Part shown: positions 1-5,285 of the stretch, one piece after another | Layout: each line of letters starts with the position of its first letter | Numbering within the stretch: position 1 is the first letter of the stretch | Assembly (NCBI GenBank): GCA_003526465.1 | Contig: DPWD01000206.1 | Span: forward strand, 258 to 6,563 | From: Hyphomonadaceae bacterium | Lineage (GTDB): Bacteria > Pseudomonadota > Alphaproteobacteria > Caulobacterales > Aquidulcibacteraceae | DNA: 6,306 nucleotides | Direction: 5' to 3' | Program-made: the position numbers and the translations under genes | Notes under the pieces: model-generated | Told to the model about the DNA's origin: nothing | Databases searched by the model: none | What the model saw: the letters and a program-made list of their open reading frames with translations, nothing else

Positions 1-99
1 CTTGGACCGCCGGCGTCCTCGCCGGCGCTTCTCTGTTGCCCTATACGCCGGCGTGGCGTTCAAGAAAGAAAACGCCGGCGAGGACGCCGGCGGTCCAAG
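1..99. repeat. Inverted-repeat element with 27-bp perfect arms (REP/MITE-like)
   Basis: Bases 1-27 are the exact reverse complement of bases 73-99, giving a perfect 27-bp stem around a 45-bp core. The self-complementary octamer CGCCGGCG occurs five times (8-15, 20-27, 46-53, 73-80, 85-92), twice in each arm and once in the core inside a 10-bp palindrome (45-54). Each arm can therefore also fold on itself as an 8-bp stem with a TCCT loop. The left arm starts at window base 1, so the element may extend outside. It ends 3 bases before the first possible start codon of the hydrolase gene. There is no transposase frame. It could be a dispersed palindromic repeat, a non-autonomous mobile element, or a terminator of an upstream gene; the sequence alone does not decide. 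Confidence 0.8.
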
Positions 100-102
100 A
101 AT

Positions 103-1068
103 ATGGACGGCCGCCGCCGCCGCCCGCTATCGTCGGACGTGACTGAGTCTCAAAGCGCATTTCGCCGTGTGAGCTTCGCGTTGCCGGACGGATCAATGGC
201 CGGAATCGCCTTCGGGCGCGAGACGTCGAGCCCCGACATCGTGTTCCTGCACGCCACTGGCTTCAATGCTCATGCCTATCGCGTGATGTTGGCGCCGCTC
301 GGCCAGCGTTATCACGTGTTGGCGCTCGACTTCCGCGGCCATGGGCGCACCACATTGCCGCCGCGGCGCTTTGGTTATGCTTCCTGGGCGTGTCACCGCG
401 ACGATGTGATCGCGGTGCTGGAGCGGTGCGCGAGCGCGCCGGTGACGCTCGCCGGCCATTCGCTAGGCGGGACCGTCGCCTTGCTTGTTGCGGCCATGCG
501 GCCAGACCTTGTTGCATCCATCGCCTTAGCCGATCCGGTGATCCTTCCCCCGTTTGCGGCGGCGGCCATCGAAGCGCCGTTAGCGCCTTTGCTGCTGCGT
601 TACATTTTTCCGCTGGCCCGCAACGCCGCCAGGCGCCGCGCGCGTTTTGCCGACCGCGAAAGCGCGGTTGCGGCATTCACCGGGCGCGGGGTGTTCAAGA
701 CCTTCACCCGCGAAATGATCGAGGATTACGTCGCCGATGGCCTCATCGAGGACGGGCATGGCGCCATGAAGCTCGCTTGCACGCCGGAGTATGAAGCCGC
801 CACGTTCTCCGCGCACCGCAACCGGCCCTGGCGCGCTTACAAAAAGCTGACGCGGCCGATGGTCATATTGCGCGCGGAGAAGCGCTCGACGCTGTCCGCC
901 GCCGCGATCGGGCGCATCGCCGCGATGCAGCCGCAAGCGCGCATCGCCACGGTCGAGGGCGCGGGCCACATGTTGCCAATGGAGCGCCCCGACCGCGTGC
1001 GCGCGGCGATCGAGACGGCGATGATGATGGGGGATAGGGACTGGGGATTAGGGACTGAAGTCTCTTGA
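103..1068 (+). CDS. Alpha/beta-fold hydrolase
   Basis: A cytosolic serine hydrolase of the alpha/beta-fold superfamily; the substrate cannot be named. From an ATG at 103 it has 321 residues. Visible in order: the oxyanion-hole strand FLHATGF (48-54), the LDFRGHG turn (75-81), the nucleophile elbow GHSLGG with Ser120, a helical cap region around 150-240, strand PMVILRAE (252-259) and the catalytic His in GAGHMLPMERP (His289). The catalytic acid is probably Asp144 or Glu259. There is no signal peptide. The start is uncertain: residues 1-12 are arginine-rich and abut the inverted repeat, and a GTG at 139 (residue 13) would still keep the first beta strand. No good Shine-Dalgarno is visible at either. 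The last 12 or so residues (GDRDWGLGTEVS) are translated from the G-rich repeat and are unlikely to belong to the ancestral fold. The gene converges on zur. Confidence 0.9.
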   Translation: MDGRRRRPLSSDVTESQSAFRRVSFALPDGSMAGIAFGRETSSPDIVFLHATGFNAHAYRVMLAPLGQRYHVLALDFRGHGRTTLPPRRFGYASWACHRDDVIAVLERCASAPVTLAGHSLGGTVALLVAAMRPDLVASIALADPVILPPFAAAAIEAPLAPLLLRYIFPLARNAARRRARFADRESAVAAFTGRGVFKTFTREMIEDYVADGLIEDGHGAMKLACTPEYEAATFSAHRNRPWRAYKKLTRPMVILRAEKRSTLSAAAIGRIAAMQPQARIATVEGAGHMLPMERPDRVRAAIETAMMMGDRDWGLGTEVS

Positions 1069-1113
1069 GACTCCAATTTCTAATCCCATTCCCCACTCCC
1101 TGATCCCTAACCC
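1029..1113. repeat. Inverted GGGATTAGGG-type repeats at a convergent gene junction
   Basis: On the + strand 1029-1053 carries four runs of three or more G with loops of 3-4 bases, a textbook G-quadruplex pattern. The complementary C-rich half lies at 1085-1113, so the minus strand carries five such G-runs. Between them AGTCTC-TT-GAGACT (1059-1072) is a perfect short palindrome. The G-rich and C-rich halves can pair imperfectly into a long hairpin. The repeat covers the 3' end of the hydrolase gene and the stop of the Fur-family gene, so both converging transcripts meet G-runs first and C-runs second. It may be a bidirectional terminator; there is no T-run typical of an intrinsic terminator. 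A related repeat lies at 4241-4300. Confidence 0.75.
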
Positions 1114-1556
1114 TGGCAGGCCGAGCAGAGGCCCTGCGCTTCAATCATGGTGCGGCGGATGGAAAAGCCGTCGCGGCGCGCCGCTTCCGAGAGATCGACC
1201 AGCGCATGGCCGGCGTCGAACTCTTCCGCCGCGCCGCACTTTTCGCAGATGAGAAAGATGGTCGAGCGCGCGCAGGCGCCGACATCGCAGGCCACAAACG
1301 CGTTGAGGCTCTCGATGCGATGGGCGAGCCCCAGGCGCACCAGAAAATCGAGCGCGCGATAAATCGTTGGCGGCTTTGCCTGGCCCTTGTCGTGGTCGAG
1401 CAGCGGCAGCAGATCGTAGGCCTTGGCCGGCCCGTGCGCGTCCAGCAGCAATTCCAGCACGCGCTGACGCAACGGCGTCAGGCTTTCGCCGGCGGCTTGA
1501 CAGCGGCGCTGCGCCTCAAGGATTTGCTCGGCCCGTTCGCCGTGTTGGTGGGGCAT
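1107..1556 (-). CDS. zur: Fur-family zinc-responsive regulator (Zur-like)
   Basis: A 149-residue Fur-superfamily DNA-binding repressor, most like Zur, which represses zinc-uptake genes when loaded with zinc. The winged helix spans about 10-85: LTPLRQRVLELL (26-37), AYDLL (46-50) and recognition helix PPTIYRALDFL (62-72), then GLAHRIESLNAFVAC (76-90). The phrase HRIESLNAF and the C-terminal GLCSACQ are characteristic of Zur rather than Fur. The structural zinc cysteines are the pairs C104/C107 and C144/C147. Of the regulatory zinc ligands known from E. coli Zur, H79, C90 and E112 match, but the fourth, a histidine, is absent; C95 lies nearby. The ATG at 1556 is the only sensible start, since an upstream in-frame ATG is cut off by a stop. 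The stop codon TAG and the last Gly codon lie in the G-rich repeat. Zur versus another Fur-family sensor is inferred from motifs only. Confidence 0.88.
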   Translation of the reverse strand: MPHQHGERAEQILEAQRRCQAAGESLTPLRQRVLELLLDAHGPAKAYDLLPLLDHDKGQAKPPTIYRALDFLVRLGLAHRIESLNAFVACDVGACARSTIFLICEKCGAAEEFDAGHALVDLSEAARRDGFSIRRTMIEAQGLCSACQG

Positions 1557-1644
1557 TGCCGACCATCATCGCAGGTGCATCCGCGCCGCGAAAGCCCGGC
1601 GAAAGATGCCCGGCGACGAAAATTCTGAAATCGGGAGCGTAACG

Positions 1645-1659
1645 GAACTTTACAAGAAC
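1645..1659. promoter_or_regulatory. Putative LexA (SOS) box 1
   Basis: GAACTTTACAAGAAC matches GAAC-N7-GAAC exactly. Its reverse complement is GTTC-N7-GTTC, the direct-repeat operator established for LexA in Alphaproteobacteria. It lies 67 bases upstream of the small gene starting at 1726 and 88 bases upstream of the divergent zur start. A second exact copy follows 36 bases later. LexA binding is inferred from the pattern. Confidence 0.6.
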
Positions 1660-1660
1660 G

Positions 1661-1689
1661 TTGGACTCAGGCATACATGAGAACATAAA
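1661..1689 (+). promoter_or_regulatory. Possible sigma-70 promoter for the small SOS-box gene
   Basis: TTGGAC (1661-1666) and CATAAA (1684-1689) are separated by 17 bases and resemble weak -35 and -10 hexamers. The -10 candidate sits inside SOS box 2 and the -35 candidate just after box 1, the arrangement expected for LexA repression. The hexamers are poor matches, so the assignment is tentative. Confidence 0.3.
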
Positions 1690-1695
1690 CCGAAC
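1681..1695. promoter_or_regulatory. Putative LexA (SOS) box 2
   Basis: GAACATAAACCGAAC is a second exact GAAC-N7-GAAC site, ending 30 bases before the ATG at 1726. That is the right distance for an operator overlapping the promoter of the small gene. The pair of boxes in a 51-bp span is very unlikely by chance. Its position near the + strand gene favours control of that gene over zur. Confidence 0.65.
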
Positions 1696-1725
1696 ATAAG
1701 CTAAAGCCAGAGCAGGGGGCGTTCG

Positions 1726-2091
1726 ATGTCTGAAGCAATTTTCCGTGGAATCTCAGGGCGTTTGCACCGTTTCAGCGTGTGCAGGCCAGAGGCCGAGTTC
1801 GAATTCTCGCCGGCGGTCTATTGCTTCGCCCGCCCGGGGCTAGCCGGGCGCGGCTGGGTGCCGTTGTTCCTGTCGCGCACCGGCAATCTGGGCAAGCGCC
1901 TGGCCAGCCACGAACAATGGCCGCAAGCGCAATTGCTGGGCGCCACGCACATTCTGGTCTGCCAGCACGATGAGCGTGACGCGCGCGAATATGTCGAAGC
2001 CGATCTCGCGCAAGCGCTGAAGCCGGTAATGAACGGGCCGGCGCTCGAAGCGGAGCCGGAAAGCCCGCTGCGGCTGGTCTGGGCGGCTTAA
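1726..2091 (+). CDS. Small protein resembling a degenerate GIY-YIG nuclease domain
   Basis: A 121-residue protein with no signal peptide or membrane segment. I do not recognise a named gene, but its layout resembles GIY-YIG endonuclease-like domains: AVYCF (30-34) at the GIY position, PLFLSRTGNLGKRLASH (46-62) at the YIG-x-T-x-x-L-x-x-R-x-x-x-H position, GATHILV (72-78), then YVEADL with Glu91 and PVMN with Asn103. The conserved Arg (R58) and Glu (E91) expected in the active site are present, while the YIG glycine is replaced (F-L-S, 48-50). Activity is therefore uncertain, and a binding-only role is possible. The ATG at 1726 follows AGGGGG at 1714-1719, a plausible Shine-Dalgarno at 6-base spacing. 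Two SOS boxes lie upstream, which suggests DNA-damage induction and fits a DNA-processing role. The fold call is from motif spacing only. Confidence 0.75.
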   Translation: MSEAIFRGISGRLHRFSVCRPEAEFEFSPAVYCFARPGLAGRGWVPLFLSRTGNLGKRLASHEQWPQAQLLGATHILVCQHDERDAREYVEADLAQALKPVMNGPALEAEPESPLRLVWAA

Positions 2092-2103
2092 ACGCGCCGG
2101 ATT

Positions 2104-2134
2104 TTCGTCGAGCGCTGCTGAACCGCTCGACGGA
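2104..2134 (+). terminator. Hairpin after the small SOS-box gene (possible terminator)
   Basis: CGTCGAGCG (2106-2114) pairs perfectly with CGCTCGACG (2124-2132) around a 9-base loop, starting about 15 bases after the TAA at 2089-2091. One G-T and one T-A pair extend the base. No clean T-run follows (GACTTGATTGGGTTT), so it may be a weak terminator or a transcript-end stabiliser separating this gene from the downstream oxidoreductase. Confidence 0.4.
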
Positions 2135-2163
2135 CTTGATTGGGTTTGCCACTAACAAGCCCA

Positions 2164-3282
2164 ATGGCCTCGCTTTTCTCTCCGCTGACGCTCCAGTCAG
2201 GCGCGACGCTGAAGAACTGCTTCATGCTTGCGCCGCTCACTAATCTGCAGAGCCATGCGGACGGCGTGCTTTCTGACGAGGAGTTCCGCTGGCTCACCCT
2301 GCGCGCTGAGGGCGGTTTCGGGCACACCATGACTTGCGCCGCTTCAGTGCAGGAGGAGGGCGTCGGTTTTCCAGGCCAACTCGGGTGCCACGACGACAAG
2401 CATCTCCCGGGTCTCACGCGGCTGGCCGCAGGCATCAAGGCGCATGGCAGCCACGCCGTGGTGCAGCTGCACAATTCCGGCATGCGCGCGATGCAGGCGC
2501 ATGGCAGCCATGGCGCCGGGCAAACCGGTAGTGTCACGAGCGCACGCGCGCCGATGTGCCCGTCCGACAACGAGGAATTCGGCGCCAAGGCGATGAGCCT
2601 AGACGAAGTGAAGCACGCGCGCGATTGCTTTGTCGCCGCGGCCCAGCGCGCCGGGAAAGCCGGTTTCGACGGCGCCGAACTGCACGGCGCGCACGGCTAT
2701 CTGATCTGCCAATTCCTCAGCGCCGAGATCAACAAGCGGGAGGACGAATATGGCGGTTCGCCCGAAAACCGCGCGCGTTTCCTGCTCGAATGCGTGGACG
2801 GCGCGCGCGCCGCCACAAAGCCCGGCTTCAGTCTGGGCGTGCGGCTGTCGCCAGAACGCTTCGGGATCGATCTGATGGAAATGCGCGATCTGGCGCGGCT
2901 GATGATGCGGGAAGGCAAGATCGATTATCTCGACCTGTCGTTGTGGGACGTGTTCAAGGAACCGCAGGAAGAGCAGTGGAGGGGCAAGCCGCTCGCGCAA
3001 TATTTCACCGAATTGGAGCGCGGATCGGTGCGCCTGGGTGCTGCCGGAAAGCTGAGCACCGCCGCTGCGGTCTCGCGGTGCCTCGATATCGGCTTTGATT
3101 CCGTTATCATCGGCCGCGGCGCCATCCTGCATCACGATTTCCCCGAACGCGTCCGCGCCGATGCGAATTTCACGCCCGCGGCGCTGCCGGTAAGCGCGGA
3201 TTATCTGCACGCCGAGGGATTAAGCGAAGTATTCGTGAATTACATGCGCACCTGGAAGGGGTTTGTGGCGGAGGCGGCGTGA
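2164..3282 (+). CDS. NADH:flavin oxidoreductase, old yellow enzyme family
   Basis: A 372-residue FMN-dependent TIM-barrel oxidoreductase of the old yellow enzyme family, which reduces activated C=C bonds with NAD(P)H; the natural substrate cannot be inferred. Visible: first barrel strand FMLAPLTN (20-27), VVQLHNSG (99-106), the substrate-binding histidine pair in AELHGAHGYLICQFLS (His174 and His177), the family signature NKREDEYGGSPENRARF (190-206), RLSPE with Arg227, and the phosphate-binding VIIGRG (313-318). There is no fused C-terminal NAD-binding or iron-sulfur domain, so it is the short single-domain type. I chose the ATG at 2164, where MASLFSPLTL begins the usual N-terminus; the frame opens with a TTG at 2140, but that adds an atypical segment beside the hairpin. 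A 16-bp internal direct repeat encodes AHGSH twice. nudC follows 54 bases downstream on the same strand. Confidence 0.92.
   Translation: MASLFSPLTLQSGATLKNCFMLAPLTNLQSHADGVLSDEEFRWLTLRAEGGFGHTMTCAASVQEEGVGFPGQLGCHDDKHLPGLTRLAAGIKAHGSHAVVQLHNSGMRAMQAHGSHGAGQTGSVTSARAPMCPSDNEEFGAKAMSLDEVKHARDCFVAAAQRAGKAGFDGAELHGAHGYLICQFLSAEINKREDEYGGSPENRARFLLECVDGARAATKPGFSLGVRLSPERFGIDLMEMRDLARLMMREGKIDYLDLSLWDVFKEPQEEQWRGKPLAQYFTELERGSVRLGAAGKLSTAAAVSRCLDIGFDSVIIGRGAILHHDFPERVRADANFTPAALPVSADYLHAEGLSEVFVNYMRTWKGFVAEAA
2438..2510 (+). repeat. In-frame 16-bp direct repeat inside the oxidoreductase gene
   Basis: AGGCGCATGGCAGCCA occurs at 2438-2453 and again at 2495-2510, 57 bases (19 codons) apart and in the same reading frame. 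It encodes KAHGSH and QAHGSH (residues 92-97 and 111-116). It is either a small internal duplication or convergent codon use. Confidence 0.7.
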
Positions 3283-3336
3283 TCGGAAAGTTCCGCGAGG
3301 GTCCGAGTTAACACAATTGACAATCGAAAGTCCGCC

Positions 3337-4248
3337 ATGCTGCTGCCCCATAACCCCAACGCGTTTACCCGCTCGCCGCTCGACCGCGCCGGCCATCGCC
3401 GCAACGACGCCGACTGGCTGGCGCGCGCGCTTGAGGCATCCGATACGCGCCTCATTCCGTTTCACAAGAACCGGCCGTTCGTCATTGAGGAGGGCGGAAC
3501 AGTCGCGCTCGGATGGCTGGGCGCGCACGCGCGCGCCGGCATCGCGCCGGCGGATGCGACCCTGCTGTTTCTCGGCCTCGATGCAAGCGGCGTCGCGCAT
3601 TTCGCCATCGACATTCCCGATGCCGCACCCCTCGAAAGCATCGGCCGTTTCGACGATCTGCGCTCCTTCGGCGCCATCCTGCCGCGCGAGGATCTGCCGA
3701 TATTGGGAACGGCCAAGAGTATTTTCGAATGGCACGGAAGGCACAAATTTTGCGCCAATTGCGGGGCGCCGACGCGCATTGTCGAAGCGGGATGGAAGCG
3801 CGAATGCCCCGCCTGCAAGGCCGAGCACTTTCCCCGTTTCGATCCGGTGGTGATCATGCTGCCGGTGCGCGGCGATGCGTGCGTGCTGGGGCGCCAGCCG
3901 ACTTGGCCGCGCGGCATGCATTCCGCGCTCGCGGGGTTTGTAGAACCGGGCGAGCCGATCGAGGAGGCGGTGGCGCGAGAGACCCTGGAGGAAGCGGGCC
4001 TGCGCGTGCGCGAGGTGCGGCTGCATTCGACGCAGCCGTGGCCGTTCCCGCATTCCTTGATGATCGGCGCCATCGCGGAAGTGGAAGCCGGCGATATCGT
4101 CGTCGATCCCAAGGAACTCGAAAGCGCGCGCTGGTTCACGCGCGAGGAAGCGCGCCTGCTGCTCGAGGGTAAATTTCACGGCGCCTTCTGTCCGCCCCCG
4201 TTCGCAATCGCGCATCAATTGCTGAGGAGCTGGGTGAGTAGGGATTAG
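3337..4248 (+). CDS. nudC: NAD(H) pyrophosphatase / NAD-RNA decapping Nudix enzyme
   Basis: A 303-residue NudC-type Nudix hydrolase. The family cleaves NAD(H) to NMN(H) and AMP and removes NAD caps from RNA 5' ends. Visible in order: an N-terminal domain (about 1-125), the zinc ribbon with C139/C142 and C157/C160, strand FPRFDPVVIMLP (165-176), and the Nudix box starting GFVEPGE (200-206) and continuing to RETLEEAGL (214-222), with its Glu215, Glu218 and Glu219 as metal ligands. QPWPFPHS (233-240) is the NudC hallmark that separates it from other Nudix enzymes. It is longer than E. coli NudC (257 residues), owing to the N-terminal domain. The ATG at 3337 has a weak GAAAG ahead of it. It may be co-transcribed with the oxidoreductase. 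Its last three residues (SRD) and TAG stop lie in the G-rich repeat, so the tail may have been reshaped by the repeat. Confidence 0.95.
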   Translation: MLLPHNPNAFTRSPLDRAGHRRNDADWLARALEASDTRLIPFHKNRPFVIEEGGTVALGWLGAHARAGIAPADATLLFLGLDASGVAHFAIDIPDAAPLESIGRFDDLRSFGAILPREDLPILGTAKSIFEWHGRHKFCANCGAPTRIVEAGWKRECPACKAEHFPRFDPVVIMLPVRGDACVLGRQPTWPRGMHSALAGFVEPGEPIEEAVARETLEEAGLRVREVRLHSTQPWPFPHSLMIGAIAEVEAGDIVVDPKELESARWFTREEARLLLEGKFHGAFCPPPFAIAHQLLRSWVSRD

Positions 4249-4300
4249 GGACTGGGGATTGGGGATTGGGGATTCCCTAATCCCCAATCCCCAATCCTCA
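4241..4300. repeat. Inverted GGGATT(A)GGG repeats forming a long hairpin between nudC and the CDF gene
   Basis: 4241-4271 holds five consecutive runs of three or four G separated by ATTA, ACT, ATT and ATT, a strong G-quadruplex pattern. The last three units pair with the C-rich half: 4256-4274 (GGATTGGGGATTGGGGATT) is the exact reverse complement of 4279-4297, leaving a CCCT loop. Three more positions extend the stem to 4253/4300 with one G-T pair. The nudC stop TAG (4246-4248) is inside the repeat, and the CDF stop (4304-4306) is just beyond it. The hairpin could end transcription from both sides or protect both mRNA 3' ends; it has no T-run. Same family as 1029-1113. Confidence 0.85.
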
Positions 4301-4303
4301 ACA

Positions 4304-5215
4304 TCAATCGCACTCCACGCATCCATCCGGCTTTTCTCGTTCAACTTGCAGGGTGATGTGGCCGATGCCGAAGCGCGCCTGGATGCTTTCGCGTAGGTTT
4401 GCCAGAAACGCGTCGTCGCCGCCCTCCGGGCAAACGATATGAGCGGTCAGCGCGGCGGCGTTTGCACTCATGGCCCACACATGCAGGTCGTGCACCGCCG
4501 CGACGCCCGGCCACGCGCGCAAGTGCTCGCGCACGGCGTCGACATCGATGCCGCGCGGGGCGGCGTCAAGCGCGAGGTCGAGCGATTCCCGCAACAGCCC
4601 CCACGCGCTCCACAGGATTAGCGCCACGATCACCAGCGAAATGGCCGGGTCGATCCAATCCAAGCCCGTGAGCCAGATCGCCAGGCCAGCCGCGATCACC
4701 GCAGCGGAAACGCCCGCATCGCCGAGCATGTGCAGGAAGGCGCCGCGCACGTTGACGTCGTTCTTGCGTCCGGCGGCAAACAACATCGCGGTCGCGCCAT
4801 TGATCACCACCCCGACGCCTGCCACGGCCATCACGACGAACGGAGCGGTTTCCTGCGGTGCCGAAAGCCGCCGCACCGCTTCCCACATAAGGCCGCCGCA
4901 CACCGCCACCAGAACGAGCGCATTGGCGAGAGCCGCCAGCACCGTCGCCTTGGAGAAACCGTAAGTGCGCTGGCTGCCCGCGCTCTGCTTGGCCAGCCAC
5001 GCAGCGCCGCCAGCGAGCGCAAGGCCAAGCACGTCGGAGAGATTGTGCGCGGCGTCGGACAAGAGCGCCGTCGAATTGGCGAAGAAACCGGCTACGGTCT
5101 CAGCAAGGACGAAACCGAGATTGAGCGCGATGGCGATGCTATAACGTTTGTCGGTTGCGGCGGCGTGGTGGTGGTGGGTGTCATGCTCATCGTGTGTGCG
5201 ACCGTGAATATGCAT
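4304..5215 (-). CDS. Cation diffusion facilitator, zinc-type exporter
   Basis: A 303-residue inner-membrane CDF transporter of the CzcD/ZitB type, expected to export Zn2+ (possibly Co2+ or Cd2+) in exchange for protons. The N-terminus is His-rich (MHIHG, HDEHD, HHHH, residues 1-17), a typical CDF metal-capture tail. Six hydrophobic segments fall at about 26-46, 52-74, 90-112, 125-148, 160-183 and 188-208. The transport-site ligands appear as SDAAHNLSD in TM2 (His57, Asp61) and HMLGD in TM5 (His162, Asp166), the His/Asp set of zinc-selective CDFs. The cytosolic domain contains AVHDLHVWAMS (240-250), and the protein ends with a CVEC pair (C299, C302). I start at the ATG at 5215, with AAAGAG just upstream; a longer frame to 5305 overlaps the neighbouring gene's stop and adds an atypical segment. 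It lies 70 bases after the KAS III gene and may share its transcript. Confidence 0.92.
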   Translation of the reverse strand: MHIHGRTHDEHDTHHHHAAATDKRYSIAIALNLGFVLAETVAGFFANSTALLSDAAHNLSDVLGLALAGGAAWLAKQSAGSQRTYGFSKATVLAALANALVLVAVCGGLMWEAVRRLSAPQETAPFVVMAVAGVGVVINGATAMLFAAGRKNDVNVRGAFLHMLGDAGVSAAVIAAGLAIWLTGLDWIDPAISLVIVALILWSAWGLLRESLDLALDAAPRGIDVDAVREHLRAWPGVAAVHDLHVWAMSANAAALTAHIVCPEGGDDAFLANLRESIQARFGIGHITLQVEREKPDGCVECD

Positions 5216-5236
5216 CGGCGCTCTTTGCTGTGAATC

Positions 5237-5253
5237 ACGATGCTCCGCATCGT
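5237..5253. repeat. Perfect 7-bp palindrome between the KAS III and CDF genes
   Basis: ACGATGC (5237-5243) and GCATCGT (5247-5253) form a perfect stem around TCC in the 70-bp gap. It sits 22 bases upstream of the CDF start. It could be an RNA hairpin or a small operator; no T-run follows on either strand, so it is not a convincing terminator. Confidence 0.4.
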
Positions 5254-5285
5254 TCCGGGGATGGGTGGTGAATGTGGCGCCTGCC

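Noticed and set aside
1644..1662. GGAAC followed by GTT, resembling an EcfG general-stress sigma-factor promoter
   Set aside because: Only 11 bases separate GGAAC (1644-1648) from GTT (1660-1662); EcfG-type promoters need about 16-18, so the SOS-box reading fits better.
1557..1725. Zur operator (palindrome of the GTTATA-N-TATAAC type) for zur autoregulation
   Set aside because: No such AT-rich palindrome is visible in the zur upstream region; only the two GAAC-N7-GAAC sites and a 9-bp GCCCGGCGA direct repeat (1594-1602, 1608-1616) stand out.
2140..2163. TTG start extending the flavin oxidoreductase by eight residues
   Set aside because: The extension (MGLPLTSP) lies next to the hairpin, has no ribosome-binding site, and the family normally begins close to MASLFSPLTL at the ATG at 2164.
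3317..3322. Perfect TTGACA hexamer as a nudC -35 element
   Set aside because: It is only 14 bases before the nudC ATG, so its -10 and transcription start would fall inside the coding region; probably chance.
4241..4300. Telomere-like or CRISPR-like repeat array
   Set aside because: Units are short, contiguous, inverted around a centre and lack unique spacers; the similarity to TTAGGG is superficial in a bacterial chromosome.
3220..4344. 374-codon minus-strand open frame antisense to nudC
   Set aside because: Composition is Arg/Ala-rich without motifs, and the + strand is clearly nudC.
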